The notes: generated from the sequence alone by a model not told the origin. DNA of 64,000 bases from Hymenobacter jeongseonensis (GCF_015694725.1 NZ_JADQDQ010000006.1:1-64000); one strand, 5' to 3'; positions 8,428 through 17,566 are shown, counted from the stretch's first letter. Translations and numbers: made by a program.

Positions 8428-9663
8428 ATGATTTCCTTCCAGGAATTCACCCTCGACAACGGCCTGCGCTGCATTGTCCACGAAGATTTTTCGACGCCCA
8501 TGGCGGTGCTCAACGTCATGTACGACGTGGGCTCGCGCGATGAGGACGCGGAGCACACCGGCTTCGCGCACTTGTTTGAGCACCTCATGTTTTCGGGCTC
8601 GGTCAATATTCCCAGCTACGACGAGCCGCTGCAGCGCGTGGGAGGCGAAAACAACGCCTTCACCAGTTCCGACGTCACCAATTACTACCTCTCGCTACCC
8701 GCTGCCAACCTCGAAACCGGTTTTTGGCTGGAAAGCGACCGGATGCTGAACCTCGCTTTTTCCGAAAACGGGCTGGAGGTGCAGCGCAAAGTGGTGGTCG
8801 AAGAATTCAAGCAGAGCTACCTCAACCAGCCCTACGGCGACGTGTGGCTAAAGCTCAAGCCCCTCGCCTACCAGACCCACCCCTATCAGTGGAATACCAT
8901 TGGCAAGGAAATTTCGCACATCGAAAACGCGGTAATGGACGACGTGCGCGGTTTTTTCCGAAAGCATTATGCGCCCCAAAACGCCATTCTGGTAGTAGCC
9001 GGCGCCGTAAGCGAGGCCGAGGTGCGGCGCCTAGCCGAAAAGTGGTTCGGCCCCATTCCCGGCGGCCCGGCTTACCAGCGCCAACTGCCCACCGAGCCCG
9101 CCCAACAAGAGCCTCGCCACCTGCGCACTTCGGCCCCGGTGCCCCTGAGCGCCCTGTATAAAGCCTACCACATGCCCGCCCGCTCCGACGAAGGCTACCA
9201 CGCCGTGGATTTGCTGAGCGACGTGCTGGGCCGCGGCAAATCGGCCCGCTTGCACCAGCGGTTGGTGAAGGAATTGGCTTTGTTCAACAACATTTCCGCC
9301 TCCCTCACCGGCTCCCTCGACCCCGGCCTGCTCGTCATCAGTGGCAAGCTGAATGCGGGCGTGGCACTGGAAGCGGCCGATGCGGCCGTGGAGGCAATAG
9401 TGGCCGAGTTCACCGCGCAGGACGTGGACGCGCAGGAGCTCGAAAAAGTGAAAAACCAGGCCGAAAGCAGCCTGGTTTTTGGCGAAATTGACTTGCTGAA
9501 CCGGGCCTTAAATTTGGCCTACAGCAAGCTGCAAGGCGATGCTCACTTGGTGAACGACGAGAGCCGCCGGATTCAGGCCGTGACCGTGGCCGATGTACGC
9601 ACCGCGGCGGAATCTATTTTGCGCCCTGAAAACTGCAGCACCCTCTACTACGAGGCGGTGTAA
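8428..9663 (+). CDS. M16 family zinc metallopeptidase
   Basis: Peptidase of the pitrilysin / insulinase family, 411 residues, the usual size of the short M16B form with one active and one inactive half. The inverted zinc motif HxxEH is at residues 48-52 (HLFEH in GFAHLFEHLMFSG). GGENNAFTSSDVTNYY and the downstream EEF region are also typical. The start at 8428 is chosen because the family begins directly with a strand such as FQEFTLDNGLRCIV; there is no signal peptide, so it may be cytoplasmic. It ends at a strong palindromic terminator. Confidence 0.92.
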   Translation: MISFQEFTLDNGLRCIVHEDFSTPMAVLNVMYDVGSRDEDAEHTGFAHLFEHLMFSGSVNIPSYDEPLQRVGGENNAFTSSDVTNYYLSLPAANLETGFWLESDRMLNLAFSENGLEVQRKVVVEEFKQSYLNQPYGDVWLKLKPLAYQTHPYQWNTIGKEISHIENAVMDDVRGFFRKHYAPQNAILVVAGAVSEAEVRRLAEKWFGPIPGGPAYQRQLPTEPAQQEPRHLRTSAPVPLSALYKAYHMPARSDEGYHAVDLLSDVLGRGKSARLHQRLVKELALFNNISASLTGSLDPGLLVISGKLNAGVALEAADAAVEAIVAEFTAQDVDAQELEKVKNQAESSLVFGEIDLLNRALNLAYSKLQGDAHLVNDESRRIQAVTVADVRTAAESILRPENCSTLYYEAV

Positions 9664-9669
9664 ATACCG

Positions 9670-9722
9670 ACGACCGGAAATAAAAAAGGCCCGCTTTGCG
9701 GGCCTTTTTTATTTCCGGTCGT
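9670..9722. terminator. 25-bp perfect-stem bidirectional terminator
   Basis: 9670-9694 and 9698-9722 are exact reverse complements around a TTT loop, with core GGCCCGC/GCGGGCC flanked by six-base A and T runs. Pairing continues about ten bases beyond the T run. It serves the convergent peptidase gene and the secreted-protein gene at 9743-10111. Confidence 0.9.
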
Positions 9723-9742
9723 TCAATTCTTTTGAAATGTTT

Positions 9743-10111
9743 TTACTTCCGTGTTTTGGCCGGAACAGCGGCGGGGGCGTTGCTGTCGCGGCTCAGGGAG
9801 CTGTTGGCGGCCTTCTTGGTAGCGGGGCGCCGGGCGCGGTTATCGTTGTATTGGCCGTTGGCGTGGTAGCCTTCCTGCTTGCGCATCTGCATGCTGGGAG
9901 CCAGGTAGTACGAGCCGTCCTTGAGGTCCTGCGGCACTCCTGCCCCATAGGGTTTGCCCGTATGCGGGTTGATTTTGACCTTCGGTTTGGCGGCGCCTCG
10001 GCTGGAATAGGGAGCGATTTTTTTGCGGGCCGCGCGGGGCGTGGTCTGGGCACTGGCATCGGCGGCGGCAAAACCAACCACGACCAAGGAGGCGAAAATG
10101 TAACGAAGCAT
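9743..10111 (-). CDS. Small secreted low-complexity protein (1 of 3)
   Basis: The ATG at 10111 gives a signal peptide (MLRYIFASLVVVGFAAADASAQ) and a mature chain of about 100 residues rich in Lys, Arg, Ala and Pro, with a GKPYGAGVPQDLKDGSYYLAP segment. No domain is recognised. It is the first of three adjacent minus-strand genes of the same build (signal peptide plus basic, disordered-looking mature part), each followed by its own hairpin. Confidence 0.55.
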   Translation of the reverse strand: MLRYIFASLVVVGFAAADASAQTTPRAARKKIAPYSSRGAAKPKVKINPHTGKPYGAGVPQDLKDGSYYLAPSMQMRKQEGYHANGQYNDNRARRPATKKAANSSLSRDSNAPAAVPAKTRK

Positions 10112-10255
10112 ACCGATACAAAATAAAGGGTGGATAATGGGCCCTTGTCGACGGAAGCTGGGCCAAAAGCTTTTGGCTTCCGTCATACAAACAACGCCTG
10201 GCGGCGGTGTCGGCAGATAACGGAAGCCAATGGGGAAAGGATATGCAAAACCCAA

Positions 10256-10286
10256 AAAACGGCCCCAGCTAAGCCAGGGCCGTTTT
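10256..10286. terminator. Hairpin terminator
   Basis: AAAACGGCCC (10256-10265) pairs with GGGCCGTTTT (10277-10286). It lies directly after the stop of the minus-strand gene at 10289, and the A-run on the plus strand would give U residues in that transcript. Confidence 0.8.
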
Positions 10287-10288
10287 AT

Positions 10289-10705
10289 TTAGTTGCCTAA
10301 TGTGGTTTGAACAGCGGCAGCCTTACGGGGAGGCCGCACGCTATACGGCACGGGCACCTTGCTGGTGCGGATGTGGATGGGCATGCCCGGAGCAGCGTAC
10401 ACGTTGGCATTGTCAAGTTCGCCGCGCGAGGTGGTTGCCGCGGTGTTTTCGTAGCCCCAGCCGTCGTTGGTGGCAGAGGTAGTAGCAACGGCCGTTTGCG
10501 TGTCATCGAGGGGAGGCCAGCCGTCGTTCACTACGGGAGCAGCCGGCAGGGTTTTCAGGGTCACCTTGCGCTCCTTTTTAGCAACGCGGGCTTGTGTGCG
10601 GGCCGTGGCTTTCGCCGATTTGGCCTTGGTAGTGGAAGCGGTTTGGGCGCTGGCTTCAGCTACCAAAAACAGGGACAGGGCGAGCGTAAACAAGGAACGG
10701 AACAT
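10289..10705 (-). CDS. Small secreted low-complexity protein (2 of 3)
   Basis: The ATG at 10705 gives a signal peptide (MFRSLFTLALSLFLVAEASAQ). The 118-residue mature part starts with a Lys/Thr/Ala-rich stretch (TTKAKSAKATARTQARVAKK), contains two NDGW motifs, and ends in a basic segment. NDGWPPLDD and NDGWGYEN look like an internal degenerate repeat. No family recognised. Same style as its neighbours on both sides. Confidence 0.55.
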   Translation of the reverse strand: MFRSLFTLALSLFLVAEASAQTASTTKAKSAKATARTQARVAKKERKVTLKTLPAAPVVNDGWPPLDDTQTAVATTSATNDGWGYENTAATTSRGELDNANVYAAPGMPIHIRTSKVPVPYSVRPPRKAAAVQTTLGN

Positions 10706-10786
10706 AGCGGAGAAAAGAATAAGTGAGTAGTTGGATGGCACAAAAACGAAAACCGTGCCGAAAGTTCAATTCACTTCTAAAACCAC

Positions 10787-10834
10787 GCAAAACGGCCCGG
10801 CAAGCCCATTTTACTGGGTAGCCGGGCCGTTTGC
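10787..10834. terminator. Hairpin terminator
   Basis: GCAAAACGGCCCGGC (10787-10801) pairs with GCCGGGCCGTTTGC (10821-10834), with one bulged A. A smaller CCCA/TGGG pairing lies in the loop. It is positioned after the minus-strand gene that ends at 10869. Confidence 0.75.
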
Positions 10835-10868
10835 TATTCTGCGTTTCTAATTAATTCGTCCCTCCGGG

Positions 10869-11519
10869 CTACCAGCCAGAAGGCGCGGCGGGAGCTTTCT
10901 TCTTGGGTTTGGCCGGAGCAGCCTTGGTGGGCGCGGTCTTGGACTGCGCGGCGGGCGCGGCCACTGGAGCCGCAGGGCTGGCGGCGGGCGCGGTCATGCC
11001 AGCACCGGCACCCGTAGCCTGGCTTTCCATCATGCTGGCGCCGTTTACTTGCGTGGGAGTGGCGGGAACGCGCTTTGCCTTGTTCATGCGGTTGAGACGA
11101 CGCTCGCGGGCAGCGGCGGCGTCATTCGCCATCACAGTACGGCCGCTTTGCAGTATCATGGGCGAACCGGGTGCTACCGACATGCCTTGGCGGTCGTTGC
11201 CACCGTTGCCGCTACCGCTACTCGTGGTGCCGGGCGTGAAGCTGTTATCGGGCGGGGTCGAAGCGGTGTTGCCGGGATTGACGTCGGGCTGCGCTGCCGC
11301 GCTGGGGTAGGGCGACACGGTGCGGCCGTCGTTCTGAGGGGTCTTTTCGTTGCCAGTGGCCCGGGTTTGGCCGGTGGCTTGCCCGCTGGAAGTGGTGGTT
11401 TTCTTTTTCGTGGTTTTTTTGGGGGCTCCCCACGAATCAGAAGTATCCCATCCGCTTTGCGCTGAGGCCGTGGCGGCGATGGCCACCGTAAAAAACAACG
11501 AGAACAGGGTACGTTTCAT
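10869..11519 (-). CDS. Secreted low-complexity protein (3 of 3)
   Basis: The ATG at 11519 gives a signal peptide (MKRTLFSLFFTVAIAATASAQ). The mature chain begins SGWDTSDSWGAPKK and continues with a Lys/Thr run, Gly/Ser/Thr/Pro-rich spacers, a more ordered basic segment (AAAARERRLNRMNKAKRVP), and an Ala/Pro/Lys tail ending SGW. No domain recognised. The composition suggests an extended envelope or matrix protein. It is divergent from pheS. Confidence 0.55.
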   Translation of the reverse strand: MKRTLFSLFFTVAIAATASAQSGWDTSDSWGAPKKTTKKKTTTSSGQATGQTRATGNEKTPQNDGRTVSPYPSAAAQPDVNPGNTASTPPDNSFTPGTTSSGSGNGGNDRQGMSVAPGSPMILQSGRTVMANDAAAARERRLNRMNKAKRVPATPTQVNGASMMESQATGAGAGMTAPAASPAAPVAAPAAQSKTAPTKAAPAKPKKKAPAAPSGW

Positions 11520-11632
11520 AATAATCTGGATAGTTAGGACCGAAGAGGGGTGGAATCGACAGGAAGCGGAAGGCCTACGGATAAGTTCCGAATGCATACG
11601 CAAATCCTTCGGTCAGGGGACACCTAGTTCCC

Positions 11633-11640
11633 TAACTTTG
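11633..11640 (+). promoter_or_regulatory. Promoter -7-like motif TAACTTTG for pheS
   Basis: Exact match to the Bacteroidota -7 consensus TAnnTTTG, only four bases before the first ATG of pheS (11645). No clear TTG at the -33 distance. If used, the mRNA would be nearly or fully leaderless. Confidence 0.5.
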
Positions 11641-11644
11641 TGGC

Positions 11645-12694
11645 ATGATGCAGGAATCCATTGCCAGCCTTGCGGCCGAAATTACGGCAGCTGACTTGAG
11701 CAGCGCCGCCCACCTCGATGCGTTTCGCATCAGCTACCTCGGCCGCAAAGGTCGCTTGGCCGACTTGTTCGACCAACTAAAAACGGTGCCCGCCGAAGAA
11801 AAACGCGCCGTGGGCCAGCAGCTCAACGCCCTCAAGCAGCAGGCCCAGGCCCGCTTCGACGAAGCTCAGCAAGCCGCCGAATCGGCCGCCGACAACGCTC
11901 CCGCCAACCCCGACTTCGACTATACCCTGCCCCCAGTACCCAACGCCCTGGGCACCCGCCACCCCCTGAGCTTGGTGCGCGAGGAGATGCTGCGCGTGTT
12001 TGCCCGCATCGGCTTCGCCGTGGCCGAAGGCCCGGAGATTGAGGACGACTGGCACAACTTCACCGCCCTCAACTTCCCCGAGAACCACCCGGCGCGCGAC
12101 ATGCAGGACACGTTTTTCGTGGCCCCGGCCGCTGGCGCCGAGCCCGGCACTCAGCCGCACCTGCTGCGCACCCACACCAGCACCGTGCAGGTGCGTGTGA
12201 TGGAAACCGAGCCGCTGCCCATTCGGAAAGTAATGCCGGGCCGGGTGTTCCGCAACGAGGCCATTTCGGCCCGGGCGCACATGATGTTCCACCAAGTGGA
12301 AGGCATTTTTATTGACGAAGGCGTAAGCTTCGCCGACCTCAAGCAGACAGTTTACTACTTCGTGCAGGAGCTGTTTGGGCAGGACATCAACATCCGGTTC
12401 CGGCCCAGCTTCTTCCCGTTCACGGAGCCCAGCGCCGAGATTGACATTACCTGCCTGATTTGCAAGGGCGCGGGCTGCAACATCTGCAAGTACTCGGGCT
12501 GGGTGGAAATCGGTGGCTGCGGCATGGTGGACCCCGCCGTGCTCGAAAACGCCAAGATTGACTCCGACAAATACTCCGGCTACGCCTGGGGCATGGGCAT
12601 TGAGCGCATTGCCATGCTCAAGTACCAGATTAAGGATTTGCGCCTGTTCACGGAAAACGACATGCGGTTTTTGCGGCAGTTCGAAGCGCTGTAA
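11645..12694 (+). CDS. pheS: Phenylalanine-tRNA ligase alpha subunit
   Basis: Class II aminoacyl-tRNA synthetase subunit that charges tRNA-Phe as an alpha2-beta2 enzyme with PheT, which is not in this window. The N-terminal coiled coil (about 1-90) binds tRNA. Motif 2 is RVFRNEAISARAHMMFHQVE, the cysteine-rich CLICKGAGCNICKYSGW segment is normal for the family, and motif 3 is GYAWGMGIERIAML. The 349-residue length is standard. Two adjacent ATGs (11645, 11648) are both usable. Confidence 0.97.
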   Translation: MMQESIASLAAEITAADLSSAAHLDAFRISYLGRKGRLADLFDQLKTVPAEEKRAVGQQLNALKQQAQARFDEAQQAAESAADNAPANPDFDYTLPPVPNALGTRHPLSLVREEMLRVFARIGFAVAEGPEIEDDWHNFTALNFPENHPARDMQDTFFVAPAAGAEPGTQPHLLRTHTSTVQVRVMETEPLPIRKVMPGRVFRNEAISARAHMMFHQVEGIFIDEGVSFADLKQTVYYFVQELFGQDINIRFRPSFFPFTEPSAEIDITCLICKGAGCNICKYSGWVEIGGCGMVDPAVLENAKIDSDKYSGYAWGMGIERIAMLKYQIKDLRLFTENDMRFLRQFEAL

Positions 12695-12777
12695 ATCAGC
12701 GCATCCCGAACCATTCCGCCGCTTAATCCATTCTATACAGCTTGCGCAATCCGCAGGCATCGATAAATCAGTGTTTC

Positions 12778-14091
12778 ATGAAGGTTAGAAATCAGACGAC
12801 CAATAAAGTAAACGTCATCACCCTGGGCTGCTCCAAGAACATTGTGGACAGCGAAGTTTTGATGGGCCAATTGCAGGCCAACGACTTCGACGTAACTCAC
12901 GAGGCCGAGCAGTCGGACGCCAACATTGTTATTATCAATACCTGCGGCTTTATCGACAATGCCAAGCAGGAAAGCATCGACACCATTCTGCGCTACGCGG
13001 ATGAGAAGGAAGCTGGCCGGTTGGATAAACTGTACGTGACGGGCTGCCTTTCGCAGCGCTACAAGGACGAGCTGGAGGTCGAAATTCCGCAGGTAGATGC
13101 CTATTTCGGCACCCTGGAGCTGCCCCAGATGCTGAAAGTGCTCAATGCCGACTACAAGCACGAGCTGATTGGCGAGCGTTTGATTACTACGCCGCGCCAC
13201 TACGCCTACTTCAAAATTGCCGAGGGCTGCAACCGCCCCTGCTCGTTCTGCGCTATCCCGCTGATGCGCGGCAAGCACGTGGACCGGCCCATCGAGGACC
13301 TGGTGAAGGAAGCCAAGCGTCTGGCCAGCATGGGCACCAAAGAGCTGATTCTCATTGCCCAAGACCTGACTTACTACGGCCTGCAAGCCTACGGCGAACG
13401 CAAGCTGGCTGACCTGCTGCGCAACCTGTCCGACGTGAACGGCATCGACTGGATTCGCCTGCAGTACGCCTACCCCTCGCAGTTCCCGCTGGATGCGCTG
13501 GACGTGATGGCCGAGCGCGAGAACATCTGCAAGTACCTCGACATGCCCCTGCAGCACGGCTCCGACAACATGCTCAAGAGCATGCGCCGCGGCATCACCA
13601 AGCGCCGCACGATTGAGCTGGTTGACACCATCCGCCAGCGGGTGCCGGGCATTGCTCTGCGCACCACGCTCATCGCCGGCCACCCCGGCGAAACTGAGCA
13701 GGACTTCCGCGAGATGTATGATTTTGTGGAGCAGACCCGCTTTGAGCGCCTGGGCATTTTCACTTATTCGCACGAAGAAAACACGCACTCGCACACCCTC
13801 GTGGACGATGTGCCCGCCGAACTGAAGCAGGAGCGCGCCGACGCCATCATGGAGCTTCAACAGGGCATTTCGATGGAGCTGAACGAAGCCCGCGTGGGCC
13901 AGACCTACAAGGTGCTGTTCGACCGCAAGGAAAGCGGCCATTTCGTGGGCCGCACCGAGTTCGACTCCCCCGAAGTGGACAACGAAGTGCTGGTGCCGGT
14001 GGAAAAAGACACGTTTGTGCGCCTCGGCGACTTTGCCAACGTAAAAATCACCTCGGCCACGGACTTCGATTTGTACGGGCACCTTGTTTAA
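12778..14091 (+). CDS. rimO: Ribosomal protein S12 methylthiotransferase
   Basis: Radical-SAM methylthiotransferase that modifies the conserved aspartate of ribosomal protein S12. The N-terminal UPF0004 domain has its three cluster cysteines (Cys18, 56 and 90), the radical-SAM motif is CNRPCSFC (Cys151, 155, 158), and a C-terminal TRAM-like domain follows. The start at 12778 gives 437 residues; an in-frame ATG 36 bases upstream lacks conserved sequence. SPREAD between RimO and MiaB is resolved by the VITLGCSKNIVDSE signature, which is RimO-type. Confidence 0.96.
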   Translation: MKVRNQTTNKVNVITLGCSKNIVDSEVLMGQLQANDFDVTHEAEQSDANIVIINTCGFIDNAKQESIDTILRYADEKEAGRLDKLYVTGCLSQRYKDELEVEIPQVDAYFGTLELPQMLKVLNADYKHELIGERLITTPRHYAYFKIAEGCNRPCSFCAIPLMRGKHVDRPIEDLVKEAKRLASMGTKELILIAQDLTYYGLQAYGERKLADLLRNLSDVNGIDWIRLQYAYPSQFPLDALDVMAERENICKYLDMPLQHGSDNMLKSMRRGITKRRTIELVDTIRQRVPGIALRTTLIAGHPGETEQDFREMYDFVEQTRFERLGIFTYSHEENTHSHTLVDDVPAELKQERADAIMELQQGISMELNEARVGQTYKVLFDRKESGHFVGRTEFDSPEVDNEVLVPVEKDTFVRLGDFANVKITSATDFDLYGHLV

Positions 14092-14194
14092 TTTAAAAAA
14101 TTAGTTAGCTCAATCAGATTTGCCGGATTTTGCAAAGGGCCTCCACAGGGGCAACAGCGCAACTTCAGGCGACTTGCACAATATTTAACCCCTC

Positions 14195-14223
14195 AAAAGG
14201 CAGCCGAAAGGCTGCCTTTTTTG
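14195..14223 (+). terminator. Rho-independent terminator after rimO
   Basis: AAAAGGCAGCC, a short GAAA loop, then GGCTGCCTTTTTT. It lies about 100 bases after the rimO stop. Confidence 0.85.
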
Positions 14224-14308
14224 TTTAACCCCGACCTTCGCGGCACGAAGCGCTACTACAGTCGCTCCTGGCACGAAATCCGATTACCCGCTAAATCCGA
14301 GCGAATCC

Positions 14309-15898
14309 GTGGTTCAGACAATCTCTTACGCCGAAACCGGCTCCTTTTCCGGTCTCCTGACCGATTACATTACCCAGAAACCGGCCCTGGCTCCTTTTTA
14401 CAACCGCTGGCCGTCGCTGGAAAATTTTGCGGCCCAGATAGAGGAGAAAAAAGCTGCTTATACGCCCAAGGCCCGCAAACGCTTGGTATCCGCCCTGCGC
14501 GACCAGTACGGTTTTGCGCCCGACCCGGAGCCAGCCATCGAAAACAGCTTGCTGCTGCTGGCCGAGCCCACCACTTTCACCGTGACGACGGGGCACCAGC
14601 TCAATGTGCTCACCGGGCCGCTGTATTTCATCTACAAAATCGTGTCGGCCATTAAATTGAGCCGGGATTTGAAGGATAAGTACCCCCAGTATGATTTTGT
14701 GCCGGTGTACTGGATGGCCACCGAAGACCACGATTTCGCCGAAATCAACCACTTCTCATTGTTTGGCAAAACCTACTCCTGGGAGGCGGCCAACACCGGC
14801 GGGCCCGTGGGCCGGCTGCCGCTCGACGGCTTTGCCGAGCAGCTGTTGAGCCAGCTGCCGCCCGAGGTGCCGGCCGCATTCCACCGGGCCTATTCCGAAT
14901 CGAAAACACTGGCGGAAGCCACGCGCAAGCTGGCCGATGCGCTATTTGGCGAATTCGGGCTGGTGACCCTAGACGCCGACCGGCCCGGCCTGAAGCAAGC
15001 GTTGGTGCCGCTGCTAGAGAAGGAAATCAAGGAGCAGGTATCCAACGCCGCCGTGCAGGCCACCAATGCTCAGCTCACGGCCGCCGGCTACAAGCCGCAG
15101 GTGTATTCACGGCCCATCAACCTGTTTTTCATCACCGACGAAGGCAAGCGCGAGCGGCTGGAGCCGGATGCCAGCGGCGCCGACTGCGTGGAGGTAACCA
15201 TCCGCAACACGGCCCGCTGCCACAGCCAAGCCGAGCTTCTGGCCCTGGCCAAGCAGCACCCCGAGCAGTTCAGCCCCAACGTGGTGCTGCGGCCGGTGTA
15301 TCAGGAACTACTACTGCCCAACTTGGTGTACATCGGCGGTGCGGCCGAAGTGGCATACTGGTTTCAGCTGAAAGATGTGTTTGCGGCCTTTAAGGTGCCC
15401 ATGCCCATTGTGCTGCCCCGCAACTCGGCCGAGTACATCAGCCGGGCCAATGCCGGCAAGCTGAAGAAGCTGGGCCTGACCTGGCGCGAGATTTTCAAGC
15501 CGCTGTCCGAGCTCAAGAAGCAAGTAGGGGCCGCGCTTGGCCAGGAAGAAATCAGTCTGAAAGAGCAGCAGCATGCTTTGGCTGCCGCTTTCCAGCAGGT
15601 GCAGGACGTGGCCCAGCGCCTCGACCCCACGCTGGTAAAAACAGTGGCCGCCGAAGCCCAGAAAGCCGCCGCCGGCCTCGCCGGCCTCGAAAAGCGCCTG
15701 AGCAAGGCCGCCGAAACCAAGCACGAAACCGCCTATACGCAGCTCGCCTCGCTGAAGGAAAAGCTATTTCCGGGCGGTAGCCTGCAGGAGCGCAGCGAGA
15801 ACGTGCTCAGCATCCTCATCAACAACCCGGCATTTATCCGGGACTTGCTCGAAGCTTTTGAGCCGCTGAAGCTGGAGTTTACGGTACTGGAAGAGTAG
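14309..15898 (+). CDS. bshC: Bacillithiol synthase, cysteine-adding enzyme
   Basis: Final enzyme of bacillithiol synthesis, joining cysteine to glucosaminyl-malate. The family signature TGHQLNVLTGPLYFIYK lies near residues 92-108, followed by PVYWMATEDHDFAEI. A long coiled-coil insert (about 395-470, with many QQ and AE pairs) is also typical. The length of 529 matches the family. The start is a GTG at 14309 (VQTISYAETGSFSGLL), aligned with the usual N-terminus. The earlier steps (bshA, bshB) are not in the window; a YtxJ-type bacilliredoxin is at 3897-4244. Confidence 0.93.
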   Translation: MVQTISYAETGSFSGLLTDYITQKPALAPFYNRWPSLENFAAQIEEKKAAYTPKARKRLVSALRDQYGFAPDPEPAIENSLLLLAEPTTFTVTTGHQLNVLTGPLYFIYKIVSAIKLSRDLKDKYPQYDFVPVYWMATEDHDFAEINHFSLFGKTYSWEAANTGGPVGRLPLDGFAEQLLSQLPPEVPAAFHRAYSESKTLAEATRKLADALFGEFGLVTLDADRPGLKQALVPLLEKEIKEQVSNAAVQATNAQLTAAGYKPQVYSRPINLFFITDEGKRERLEPDASGADCVEVTIRNTARCHSQAELLALAKQHPEQFSPNVVLRPVYQELLLPNLVYIGGAAEVAYWFQLKDVFAAFKVPMPIVLPRNSAEYISRANAGKLKKLGLTWREIFKPLSELKKQVGAALGQEEISLKEQQHALAAAFQQVQDVAQRLDPTLVKTVAAEAQKAAAGLAGLEKRLSKAAETKHETAYTQLASLKEKLFPGGSLQERSENVLSILINNPAFIRDLLEAFEPLKLEFTVLEE

Positions 15899-16014
15899 GG
15901 GCACCTGTAGAAGGACGTGGAAAAAGGCAAGTGGGCAAAGCCGCTATAGATTTGGGGGATTATCCTCCCCTTTGTTCTGGCTAGTTAGAGCCGGTGCGTT
16001 AGCTATTTTGCCGT

Positions 16015-16956
16015 TTGAAAATCAGCCAATTTTTCCGCACGCTTCTTTCGAAGCCAACATCTGACCACACCAGCGACTCTTCGTTTGGCTTAATTCATTC
16101 GTTAAAAGTTGATGAGTTATTGCGGAACCGCCAATGGATGGCTTTTGAAGCCACAGTGGCAGCGCTGCCGACCGACGAGCTAACCCGGTTGCTCGACGGC
16201 TTGTGCGCTACCCCTAATTATACGCGTGAGCTGTACCACTACCAAGAAGCGGGCGAGTCGGAGTTGCAGCACCTTATGGCGGGCATTCACGACACCTTTC
16301 TCGCGTGGGAGGCCCGTAGCAAAGTCGTTGCGCAGGAGCTTACAGAAAAACAAATTAATGGCTTTGCTCACTACCTCGCTCAAGCCATTATCCATCTTGA
16401 CCGTTCCTTTAAAAATCACCACTACCAAGTGGAAGCCCACGCCAGGCTCATTCGGGTGCATATGGGCCTAAATGAGCCCCAAGATGCGCAACAGGCTTTT
16501 TTCGCTTGCCGCGAACTTGTCGAGGACCACTTGTTGGGTTATATGAATTATTTCAAGCTGGCTGCTCCACGGTGGTTCGGCGATGCTGCAGTACTCGCGG
16601 AGTTTGCCGACGAAGCGCCGACAACTACGCTACGGCAGTTGCTGCAGGCTAATTTTTTAGTAGAACGATACAGTGATTTTGATTTGGACAATCTTCTCCC
16701 GGCCAAGGACCAACTGCAGGCAGCATACAGCCGCCGCATCAACCAATTATTACCGGAATTAAAGCCCCTATCAGCAGATTCACTACTAGCCATTTATTAC
16801 AATAATTACGCGGCCTGCTTGCACCATGCGCTAGGCAATGTGAGCGAGCGCAACTCTTTCCTACTTCACGTAGGCCCGAGCATTACTTTTTATCCATGGG
16901 CTTATTTTGGCCTTGATACCCCAGCCGCTGTACGCAAATTAAGCCGATTGCAATAG
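16015..16956 (+). CDS. Unrecognised helical protein
   Basis: A 313-residue protein with no signal peptide or membrane segment, predicted mostly alpha-helical by its periodic leucines and acidic/basic pairs. The only long reading starts at a TTG (16015, followed by KISQFF); the first ATG is at residue 42, well inside the frame. Repeated patterns such as ALPTDELTRLLDGL and QLLPELKPLSADSLLAIYYNNYAACLHHALG suggest tetratricopeptide-like helical pairs, but no repeat is clear. Codon use is less GC-biased than its neighbours. No function is proposed. Confidence 0.55.
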   Translation: MKISQFFRTLLSKPTSDHTSDSSFGLIHSLKVDELLRNRQWMAFEATVAALPTDELTRLLDGLCATPNYTRELYHYQEAGESELQHLMAGIHDTFLAWEARSKVVAQELTEKQINGFAHYLAQAIIHLDRSFKNHHYQVEAHARLIRVHMGLNEPQDAQQAFFACRELVEDHLLGYMNYFKLAAPRWFGDAAVLAEFADEAPTTTLRQLLQANFLVERYSDFDLDNLLPAKDQLQAAYSRRINQLLPELKPLSADSLLAIYYNNYAACLHHALGNVSERNSFLLHVGPSITFYPWAYFGLDTPAAVRKLSRLQ

Positions 16957-16972
16957 TAATATTCACCTGCGG

Positions 16973-17566
16973 ATGGACAACGATACCAAAGCCACTCTCC
17001 GTCGCGCGGCGCTAGCTGGCCGCGCTGCATTACCGGCCGAGGAGGTAGAACGCCGCAGCGAGGCGCTTTGCGAGCAGCTATTCCAGCATTTCCCGGTAGC
17101 GCAGTGGCGCTGGCTGCACTTGTTCCTGCCGCTGGCCAAGCAGAACGAGCCCGACACTTGGCGCATTATCCACCGCATCTGGGCAGAGGAACTGGCTGTG
17201 CGTCTGGCTGCGCCGGTGGTGCAGCCAGATGGGGTTTCGCTAAAACACCATGAGCTTACGCCCGGCACGCCCCTTGCCGAAAACCGCTGGGGCATTCCCG
17301 AGCCCATACCTTCCGCGACTGTCGAAATCCTGCCCGCCCAGTTCGATGCCGTGCTGGTGCCCCTACTGGCCGTGGACGAGGCCGGCCATCGCGTGGGTTA
17401 CGGTGGAGGTTTCTACGACCGGTTCCTGGCCCAATGTGGCCCCGCCACCCTATTTATTGGCCTGAGCATCCTGGATGACGCACCGGTGGCTCGCATCGGC
17501 GACGTGCTGCCGACCGATGTGCCCCTGCACGCCTGCCTAATGGCGGCCGCCGTGTGGCGCTTCTAG
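16973..17566 (+). CDS. 5-formyltetrahydrofolate cyclo-ligase
   Basis: Converts 5-formyl-THF to 5,10-methenyl-THF using ATP. The ATP/Mg-binding signature GYGGGFYDRFL lies near residues 143-153, preceded by VPLLAVDEAGHRVG. RRAALAGRAALP near the N-terminus is the usual first helix. At 197 residues it is of normal length. It starts 17 bases after the unknown gene upstream, so the two may share a transcript. Confidence 0.93.
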   Translation: MDNDTKATLRRAALAGRAALPAEEVERRSEALCEQLFQHFPVAQWRWLHLFLPLAKQNEPDTWRIIHRIWAEELAVRLAAPVVQPDGVSLKHHELTPGTPLAENRWGIPEPIPSATVEILPAQFDAVLVPLLAVDEAGHRVGYGGGFYDRFLAQCGPATLFIGLSILDDAPVARIGDVLPTDVPLHACLMAAAVWRF

